Positions 57,004 to 64,000 of a stretch of DNA of 64,000 nt are shown here, piece by piece. The position numbers and the translations under genes are program-made. This DNA is from Zea mays (Eukaryota > Streptophyta > Magnoliopsida > Poales > Poaceae). The stretch is taken from assembly GCF_902167145.1 (NCBI RefSeq), contig NC_050101.1:135810990-135874989 (forward strand). The letters are read 5' to 3'. Under the pieces are notes generated by a model. That model did no database searches. It was not told the DNA's origin and saw only the letters and a list, made by a program, of their open reading frames with translations. Position 1 is the stretch's first letter, and every line of letters begins with the position of its first letter.

Positions 57004-57429
57004 CTAGACCAAGGTATGTTGTGATCGCCTCTAGTTCTAAGGATGCTAGAATGTGCATGGTGAAGTCATTCAAAGACTTGATGCACAAGTTTAGGGGGAG
57101 CACACATAACTAGTGTCTTTTGAGACTAACTATTTCTTGAGTGATCCTATATAGTCTCAAGGTGGAAAAGGAAAAGTGAGCAAGAAATGGAGCAATCAGC
57201 ACTTGGGTACCTCTACAAGTCGTGTAATTGGTATCTAAAGTTGATAAAGGATTGGGCACAAGTGTGGAGGAGCTCCCTAGAGATAAAGTTGTCAAGGTGG
57301 AAATCTTAAATTGATGACATATATAGGGAACTCTGTCAACTTAGATGGAAAGTACACCATCACATGGTAAAGGTAAAAAAGGAGGTATTGACTTTTGTTT
57401 TTTGCGTATTTGTACCTTAATTTCCCTCC
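57004..57429 (+). other. Copia 3' spacer between the LARD and Grande insertions
   Basis: AT-rich non-coding continuation of the sequence broken at 48101, with TTTAGGGGGAGCAC (about 57089) of the kind found after pol in SIRE-type elements. No LTR start (TGAAAG) was identified here. Confidence 0.5.
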
Positions 57430-58053
57430 TGTCGGTGTTTAGGGTCCGACCGCACACCCGGGGTTGCCCCTCAAGGTGTTTTTAGGAGTAGGACGGTGTC
57501 GCCGACTGTAGCTAAATGGTTCGTGCCGGATGCACGAGGAGCGAGGGACAATGTTTACAGGTTCGGGCCGCTTTGAGATGCGTAACACCCTACGTCCTGG
57601 TGAGTATGCTTTAGGTGGTAGATTACAAGGAGGTTCTCTAGTATTGGAAACGTAGAGAGCTGGAGTTGGTGGCTAAGTAATGAGATCGATCGTTCTGAAG
57701 GGGTGCCCCCTAGGCCTTATATATTCGACCGTGGGGCAATACATGCAGATATGATAACAACGCGCACCTAAAAGATAGTGAACTGATCGAGTCTATCTTA
57801 CTATAATTCGGCCGACTTATCCTCGCCTGGTTCCATCGTACAGGGCGCAGGAAAGTCGGGTCTCTGTTGTGGTTGCTTGCTCAATGTTATTGGAGCCATC
57901 CAGGCTCGCGCCGATTCGGCCTTACATCGATCTGCTTTGCTGGTCGTTCTTCCCCAGGCCCACGAAAGGATGACCTTATGATTTATTGGGCCCCTGGGCC
58001 TTTCGTGAGGTCTTTTATCCTTCCAGTGGACCCGGGGGATATCTGTCCCCACA
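57430..58053 (-). repeat. 3' LTR of the Grande-type element
   Basis: 624 bp. On the minus strand it starts TGTGGGGACAGATATCCCCC at 58053 and ends AAACACCGACA at 57430. A TATA-like ATATATAAGG on the minus strand lies at about 57717-57726. Confidence 0.8.
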
Positions 58054-58075
58054 TGCCCCCAATCTTTGGGTTGAT
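58054..58075 (-). other. Polypurine tract of the Grande-type element
   Basis: On the minus strand AACCCAAAGATTGGGGGCA directly precedes the LTR start at 58053, the position and composition of a plus-strand primer site. Confidence 0.65.
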
Positions 58076-58263
58076 TTTGAGATAATCGGCCCAAAGATCC
58101 TAGGTCCAGCTTGCGGTCTTCATTTTATGACAAGGGATACTTTCCGGGTAGTTTGGTAAAAACAATTTCTTACTATCTCCTTCTGCTCGAAAACTGGCGT
58201 TCTGTCTCAAACTCGTGCTTTGGAGGTCAGCATTTCATATTTGTAGGATCCTGAACTTCACTG

Positions 58264-58534
58264 GGTGCACCGGAGGTGCACCCAATGGGTGTAGCCCCCG
58301 AGCTTCGAGTGGATTTTTGAAAATAATCCACTCGAAGGTCCTCATAAAAAATCATCTTATTTTCCGCTTGCACTTTGTTGGAGGTCAGCCTTGCTTTTGA
58401 TCTTGCCATATGCTTTAGAAGTTAGCATTGTCTTGACTTGAAATGGCGATTCATGGGGTGCACCGGAGGTGCACCCAATGGGTGTAGCCCCCGAGCTTCG
58501 AGTGGATTTTTTGAAAATAATCCACTCGAAGGTC
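58264..58534. repeat. Duplicated double-hairpin module (two copies)
   Basis: Copies at 58264-58340 and 58457-58534. Each holds a near-palindrome GGTGCACC-GGA-GGTGCACC and, about 25 bp later, a second hairpin CTTCGAGTGGATT...AATCCACTCGAAG. The linker AATGGGTGTAGCCCCCGAGC is identical in both. Confidence 0.85.
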
Positions 58535-59141
58535 TTCATTTTGTGTCCTTTTGCTGAGAGTCATCTTTTTTTTTCTTCCGAATGCCTCAGAGGTCAGCAT
58601 TATGTCATCGATATTATGCTTCAGAGGTCAGCATTTATTTTGTCTTTGGAGCCGAGTTCGTGATCTGCCCATATCTTGCTAGGTGGTGCGATTTATTTGA
58701 TCTGCAACTGATTGGACATTCGATGGACGTCCACTGGCTAGTCTTCATGTCGCTTCTGTCAGTCAGACTTTATACTTTACCGACTATATTTGGCTTTCCT
58801 TTGATCCTTACTGATATCTCATTTTTGTCTTGAGGTATTCATTGCATGCCTTGCACGGACGTGACAGTTTTCAAAAATATACTGATAATTCCTGGGCGTC
58901 CCCCCCCAATGGGTGTGGGCAAGGGACGGCTTGGTACGCTGAGTGTTTTAGCCGGCCGCTTCTGAGTAGTAATGTGATGTGACGGCGGGTGTAATCATAT
59001 CGCCCGTGCAGTTGACTGGAGTCCTAATGGGTGTTGCATTGCATGAAACAGCGTCAGCCGCCTGACGTATCTTCAGACGGGTTGAAGTGTATATTGAATA
59101 TTTTGCGACTGTTCGGCGACCGTGGTAGGAGGTGAGCGGTT
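58535..59141. other. Non-coding Grande sequence upstream of the acidic ORF
   Basis: No ORF of note. Phrases such as GAGGTCAGCATT recur (58222, 58590, 58626), and a C-run with AATGGGTGT lies near 58900. It probably includes the promoter region of the following ORF. Confidence 0.4.
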
Positions 59142-59150
59142 GCCTTCTTC

Positions 59151-59160
59151 TTATATAAAT
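59151..59160 (+). promoter_or_regulatory. TATA box of the acidic ORF
   Basis: TATATAAATA (59151-59160), about 85 bp upstream of the ATG at 59242, on the strand opposite to gag-pol. It suggests separate transcription of this ORF. Confidence 0.6.
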
Positions 59161-59241
59161 AGTGCCTTTGCCTCTCCGGTTTCTTCGCACCTCTTTGCTG
59201 TTCTCCACTGCTTGCTTTCTTCTTCTCCCCTCGTTTCCACC

Positions 59242-59670
59242 ATGGGCAAGAGTAACAAACGCAAGCGCGAGCCAACTCCTCCGTCAGAGGACTTCGGCGA
59301 TTCGGAATACTCGGAGGAGTTCTCCTCCGAGTCCGAGGGGTCTCCAACTCCCATCTCTCCCCCGGCGTCGTCTGACGATTCAGACGACTCCCAGGGGATT
59401 GCCGCGGAGGTCTGGACTTACATCCGGGCCGTCGAGCGCTCCGGGCTCGCGGGCTCGGATGAGTCGGAGTACTCCTCGGACGAGGAGGACTCTTCGAACT
59501 CGTATGAGGAGGGCGGCAGCGGCGATGGCGGAGACGATGGCGACGGCGGGGGCGATGATGACGACGGTGACGATGACGGTGACGGCGGAAGCGGAGGCAG
59601 CAAGGGCGGCAGCGGCAGGGGCAGCAACGGCGGCGGCAGCAGCAAAGGCAACAACAAGGCCAGTGGCTAG
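59242..59670 (+). CDS. Small acidic, glycine-rich ORF of the Grande-type element (142 aa)
   Basis: The ATG at 59242 starts MGKSNKRKREPTPPSEDF, a short basic (nuclear-signal-like) segment. Then come a Ser/Glu/Asp-rich acidic region (about residues 15-90), an Asp/Gly-rich run and a Gly/Ser/Lys tail, stop at 59670. It has its own TATA box and lies antisense to gag-pol. It may correspond to the opposite-strand gene23 described for Grande, or to the first exon of the longer antisense gene; I cannot tell which. The composition predicts a disordered protein. No enzymatic domain. Confidence 0.6.
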   Translation: MGKSNKRKREPTPPSEDFGDSEYSEEFSSESEGSPTPISPPASSDDSDDSQGIAAEVWTYIRAVERSGLAGSDESEYSSDEEDSSNSYEEGGSGDGGDDGDGGGDDDDGDDDGDGGSGGSKGGSGRGSNGGGSSKGNNKASG

Positions 59671-60122
59671 ATGCCACTGGTTTTTAGATGTTAGTATAGA
59701 TTAGAAGTAGTATAGTGAAATAATGTAGTAGTAGTAGTTAGTAGTGTAGAGTAGTAGAATGTAGTATAGTAGTAGAATGTAGTGTAGTAGTAACAATAGG
59801 GAAGTATCAACTCATAATGAGTTGATTTGTAAGTTCTGAAACTTCCCTTAATGAAGAATGATGTTCTCTGTCTGTTATGTTTGTGTCACAGCTTGGGATT
59901 TTCAAGTCATTTCTTCGTTTGCTTTGTCTGTGAAATCAATCCCTCTAGAGTAGTAGTTGAGTCATTCGGGCATCATATCATTGCTTTTAGGGTGATGACC
60001 GAGTTATTATTGTCAACATTTACACCTTTGAAGTGGCATCCGAGTGATGACAAAGCCACATCAGCGTTGGAACGACTGATGACCATGTCGGTGCTTTTAG
60101 AGGTAATAGCCGAGTGGCTTAT
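59671..60122 (+). other. 3' flank of the acidic ORF and diverged repeats
   Basis: 59700-59800 is a run of TAGTAGTAGAATGTAGTA-like short repeats. From about 59990 diverged versions of the following 41-bp unit appear (GGTAATAGCCGAGTGG). No coding. Confidence 0.5.
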
Positions 60123-60409
60123 GATGACGTTGGCGTTTTAGAGTTAACTGCCGAGTGACTGGAGACGACGTCGGTGTTTTAGAGATAACTGCCGAGCGAC
60201 TGAAGGCGACGTCGGCGTTTTAGAGATAACTGCCGAGTGACTGGAGACGACGTCGGCGTTTTAGAGATAACTGCCGAGTGACTGGAGACGACGTCGGCGT
60301 TTTAGAGATAACTGCCGAGTGACCGAAGACGACGTCGGCGTTTTAGAGATAACTGCCGAGTGACCGAAGACGACGTCGGCGTTTTAGAGATAACTGCCGA
60401 GTGACCGAA
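60123..60409. repeat. 41-bp tandem array in the Grande-type element, seven units
   Basis: Units start at 60123, 60164, 60205, 60246, 60287, 60328 and 60369. Each reads GACGACGTCGGCGTTTTAGA, then GATAACTGCCGAGTGAC and four more bases. The last three are nearly identical; diverged units continue on both sides. There are no unique spacers between units. Confidence 0.9.
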
Positions 60410-60652
60410 GACGACATCGGCCACTTTGAAGGTAATAGCCGAGTGATGATGTGGCGCACCAGTGCTTTTAGAAATAACCGCCGGGTGATGACTAGACGCT
60501 TTTTGGAAACGGTATCTGGCCCGGGAAGATCCCATATGCGTTGTGCTTTCAGTCGCCTCTGCTTTCCGTGCCCTAGTTCTTGCTTTCCTGCCTCTAGATC
60601 CTCTCTGTCCTTTTGAAATTCGACTCCCGTTCTGTTCGCCGGTGAAATTGAG

Positions 60653-63059
60653 ATGGCGCCCAAGCGAAAGGCCTCGAGTTCATCCGCTGCGGTGATTCCC
60701 CCTATCGACCCCAACAGCTAGTTGCCTTTCGCAGGTAACCACATGTCTATCGTTTCTGAGCTCGACCTTCTCCACCTTGTGTCCATCGGGGTTCTTCCTT
60801 CGAAGGAGCTCTGTTCTTGGCGGATTTGCCACGGGGTCACTATCCCAACAGAGGATACCCACGAATCCGTGATTTATGTTCCTTTCCTTCTCCGCGGTCT
60901 CGCTCTTCCTATTTCTCCCTTTTTCTGCGGTCTCCTTGATTTCTATCGCCTTAACTTGACCCATCTAAATCCCAATTCCATTCTGCAAATTTCCATTTAC
61001 GTTCATTTATGTGAGGCTTTTCTTGGCGTCCTGCCACATTTTGGACTGTGGAAGTACTTGTATCACTGTCGCCCTGGGATGGCCGGGGGGCAGCATCAGC
61101 TAGTGGAGGGTGCGAGTTTAGAGATGCGCCGTGGGAGGAAGACTGACTACCTTGAAATCCCACTCAAGGATAGTATCAAAGGATGGCGCTTGGAATGGTT
61201 TATTGTTGAGAACCACGGAAAATCTCTCCCCCCACGGTCAGGGAGACAGCCGGATGTTCGCACCCCAAGTTGGACCGAGTCTCCTACAGACCAGGAGGTG
61301 GCTGAGGCAGGGGCTTTGCTGGCTGAGGTTGGGCTGCTGAAGGAGAGGGGTTTGACTGCAGAGGCTGTGGTTGCTGATTTTGTTTTCAAGAACATCCAGC
61401 CGTTGAAGGATAGGGCATACTCAGCCTACTTGTACCAAGGTTTAGCTGACTCAACCCGGGTCACCAATAGAAGAATTCCCGCTGTAGACTTGGTGAACCG
61501 GCTTGAAATGATACTTAGAGGCAAGGTGTCCAATGTTGGTGCCCCTATCGCATACTCGGCCTAGAACCTGCCTCCTTCCAAGGCTTTTACCCATTTTGTG
61601 TCGAATCCTCCTGTTGCTGACTGCGGTTTGGTCCTTAGAGTACGACCCTCTACCGAAGAAGTTAGTGCCTTGGTTGCTTCGATTGGAGAAATTCCCGATG
61701 ATGAATGGCAACTCCACTTTGAGGTGCCTTTGGATCATAATGATGCAGAAATAAATGCTATGCTTGATATGCTGGCTGAAGACTCTTCTAATGCTGCTCC
61801 TGCTGGGACATTGGCGGTGGTGCCTCTCCCGGAAGCTGGTACAACCTTGGATGTTCAGAAGCCTATCAGTGTTCGCCCGAAACGCCCTTGCCGAGCCCAT
61901 CAACCTGATTCTCCTGCTGATGAGCAGAAAAAGAAAAGGAGACGTTTGCGGCGAGTACGTAGTTTGGATCGGGAAGTTGGTCCTTCGGTTCCTGCCGCTG
62001 AGGAAGTGCATGTGCCTGAATCTACCGACATTGATCCCAATGGGTGTGCTCCATCTGTCGCTGATCCCAATGGGTGTGCTCCATCTGTCGCTGATCCCAA
62101 TGGGGGTGCTGTCTGTGTTGCTGACAAAATCGTGGGGGGAAGAAGATGAGATCCCTTTGACTCGGAAAAACAGTCGGCAATATATTGCTAGTGGGGAAAG
62201 TAGTGGGGTTCCTTCTCCTGCTCTGTCAGCCCTCATCGGTCTACAGGAATTATCTCTGGTGAACTTTGATCAGACTCTAGAAGATATGGTTCCAGAGGAC
62301 CTGTTATCAGAGCCAGCGGATGGTGACGCGATGGATGTTTGTGCTGATGTGTTCGACGCCGGGTTGGGGTCATCCCGGGTAGCGTCCCGCGCCTCATCGA
62401 CCTTAGAGCGCGGTCTTGAGGGCCAGGAAACTGACTTTGATCGTCTTGCTCTTATGGAAGTAACTGAGGGGCCTTCAGCCTTAGAGGCGGCTGCCGCAGA
62501 GAACTTGACCCTCAGGGATGGTGTTGACGCTTACCCAGCCCCGAGGGTGTTGCCGGGGATGATTCGGCTCGAATGGGAAGCGTAAGTCACGACCCAGCCC
62601 CCGAGGGTGTTGCCGGAGACGATCCGGCTCAAGTGGGCAGCGCGAGCTATGACCCAGCCCCCGAGGGTGTCCGAGTGGGGTCTCCCTCTTGTACTTCCAT
62701 GGATGTTCATGTCGGATCTTCTCCACACTCTGGTGGCATGGTGGTGGCCCAAGTTTCTGGTCACGGAGTCGCTTTAGATGCCAGCGTTCCTGATGACCAA
62801 GCTTTGGGCTCCGCTGATGACACTGAATTGGTTCCCACTGGTTCATTGCAAGTTGCTCCGGATGGTGACCCTATGCCAAGCCATCAATTGATTTCTCACG
62901 ATCTCGGGGTCCCCTCATTCTTCTCCAACCTCCAAATACTATGCCATATTCTAGTTTGACTTTTATACCTGATGAATTGCTGTCTTTGCACTCATTTGCT
63001 CTCGTTATCAGGCATTAGTGGACGAGATGGCTAGTCAGCTGAAATTACAGGGTGCTTCT
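60653..63059 (+). pseudogene. Antisense extra gene of Grande ('putative gypsy type transposon' domain), broken
   Basis: The ATG at 60653 opens MAPKRKASSSSAAV. One frame continues to 62149 except for TAG at 60719-60721 and TAG at 61562-61564, both plausible changes from TGG. The segment 60740-61400 holds the conserved domain (FGLWKYLYHCRPGMAGGQHQ, then LKDSIKGWRLEWFIVENHG). After an Arg/Lys-rich stretch come three DPNGCAPSVA-type repeats (62033-62120) and a frameshift near 62125 in a G-run. 62150-62585 continues in another frame, and 62586-62959 in the original one with DPAPEGV repeats. An intron-like gap ends at an AG near 63012. The gene then breaks at 63060, where a foreign LTR starts. Function unknown; antisense to gag-pol. 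Confidence 0.75.
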
Positions 63060-64000
63060 TGTGGCAGAACCTCCCAAGTTATTGGGCCCACATGCACCTG
63101 TCCTTGTCTCAAAGACCTCAGACGACTATGCATGTGCACCAAATAACTTAACAGGATCCGTCCGATTACCCCAAGGACATCGGATAAACCACTTACAACC
63201 AGAACCGCGGGATTAAGTAACACAAATCACACACAACAATATTATTGCAGCGGAAATCTTATTACCAAATTTTACAAGTTACAAAAATTTTATATTATTC
63301 TATCGGAGTGGTTATAAGTTTGAAATATATGCTAGCTCAAAAGACCATCCTCAATAAGAAGTATAAGGGAGTTACTTAAACTTATAAGAAGGCCGAGCCC
63401 ACCGGCACTTAACACCATCATCAGCAGCACAAAACTAGGACCTGAAAAACAACAGGGAATAAAACCCTGAGTATGGAATTACTCAGCAAGTCTTACCCGA
63501 CTAAGGAAAAGACTCTCAAGGGTATGCTGGATAAATAGGAGTCAAGGAGAGGCTTTAGCAAAAATCAACTTATATTTTTGCAGAACTAGCTTACTAACGT
63601 GAGTCCTTACTTTCAATCTTTTAACGCCATATTAAGTATTAATAGACTCCATTTGCATCTAGTCTAATTTCCATCTCATCAATACAACATCATTTTTATC
63701 CATAGTGTTCACATCCTGACTTTAGGTTGCAGGGCAGTGACCAAGTCTTCATAACCGCGAAGGTACGGCGATCCGAATCGATTATACTCAGCTGAGGATC
63801 TCCAATCACACGACATATGTAGCACTTAACCCTTGCATATGTCAACCCGCCGCCGGGGTTCTTAAGACCGGATCAGGTTCACGCAAACCGAGAGCACAGA
63901 TACACCACCGTCCAGCCTCTTGCCACGGAGGGTACACGCTACTCTCGCCACCGCTCCACGCCCATTTCGTGTTATCTTATTCCGGCCTTAGTCTGCCCGA
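63060..64000 (-). repeat. Partial Tekay-type LTR at the right window edge
   Basis: It begins TGTGGCAGAACCTCCC at 63060, inside the Grande antisense gene, and runs off the window. The minus orientation is inferred from the LTR hairpin at 63467-63486, which on the minus strand reads CTTGCTGAGTA...TACTCAG as in the other Tekay-type LTRs. On that reading the left edge is the 3' end of the LTR, and no PBS lies beyond it, so this is the 3' LTR or a solo LTR. Confidence 0.6.
63467..63486 (-). promoter_or_regulatory. LTR hairpin in the right-edge LTR
   Basis: CTGAGTA-TGGAAT-TACTCAG, a perfect 7-bp stem with a 6-nt loop. It is the fourth LTR family in this window with the TGAGTA/TACTCA core. Confidence 0.5.

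Larger units (their letters stand above)
35751..57429 (+). mobile_element. SIRE-type Ty1/Copia element without visible pol, carrying two nested insertions
   Basis: The 5' LTR is 35751-37740, with PBS and gag following. gag is split by a CACTA element at 39063-46315 and closes at 46909. No protease, integrase, RT or RNase H coding trace follows; instead there is AT-rich non-coding sequence to 48101, the LARD insertion (48102-56998), and 426 bp more (57004-57429) up to the Grande insertion. The 3' LTR was not found and may lie right of Grande, outside the window. The gag type and the 2-kb LTR suggest the SIRE lineage (Opie/Ji-like), but without pol the element would be non-autonomous. Confidence 0.7.
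57430..63059 (-). mobile_element. Grande-type Tat-lineage Gypsy element, 3' portion
   Basis: The 3' LTR (57430-58053) is at the left because the element is on the minus strand. To its right are non-coding sequence with twin hairpins, an acidic plus-strand ORF with its own TATA box, a 41-bp tandem array and a long antisense gene of the 'putative gypsy type transposon' class. That gene is cut at 63060 by another LTR, and gag-pol lies outside. A 0.6-kb LTR, an antisense gene and a tandem array between pol and the 3' LTR are described for Grande of Zea (from memory). The left flank CCTCC (57425-57429) would be the target duplication. Confidence 0.75.

Noticed and set aside
60123..60409. CRISPR-like regular repeats (also 20278-20703 and 36743-36929)
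   Set aside because: The units abut with no unique spacers and lie inside plant retrotransposons. They are simple tandem repeats.

Overview
The window is plant nuclear DNA from a large, repeat-rich grass genome. Grande-type and Huck-like Tat elements, 3-4 kb-LTR Tekay-type chromoviruses, a SIRE-type copia element, a CACTA transposon and Tourist-like MITEs together point to the Andropogoneae, most likely Zea or a close relative (inferred from element content; no search was run). I see no convincing host gene, tRNA or rRNA. Nearly everything is mobile DNA inserted into mobile DNA.

Left block, 1-21199: a minus-strand Tat-lineage Gypsy element. Its 5' LTR is 19470-21199 and its 3' LTR lies off the left edge. 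It is decayed: stops in gag, an altered protease active site and two deletions in pol. An antisense, intron-bearing extra gene occupies 1-1707 on the plus strand. Its gag is split by a young Tekay-type chromovirus at 4079-17575, with a perfect GTACA target duplication and 3.6-kb LTRs about 99.5% identical. That element carries an extra ORF before gag-pol, and one frameshift in integrase.

Middle block, 21200-35750: a small island with a Tourist-like MITE and three head-to-tail MITEs, then old LTR fragments, a 4.2-kb old Tekay-type LTR, a decayed plus-strand Tat element holding a 485-bp palindromic LTR-derived foldback, and a minus-strand gypsy pol remnant.

Right block, 35751-64000: a copia element with gag but no visible pol. 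A CACTA element (39063-46315, TSD AAA) splits its gag. A non-autonomous Tekay-type LARD (48102-56998, TSD AATGC) has inserted in its 3' part, and a minus-strand Grande-type element starts at 57430. Grande's antisense gene is itself cut at 63060 by another Tekay-type LTR.

The most interesting signals are in the Tekay-type LTRs. Two divergent families share a phase-matched pair of exon-like blocks joined by a possible GC-AG intron, ending in a Cys/His plus acidic peptide. Four families share a TGAGTA/TACTCA hairpin, with base changes that keep the stem paired. Two families keep a splice-acceptor-like AG directly before the ATG of the first internal ORF. All distances, repeat counts and LTR differences were worked out by eye.
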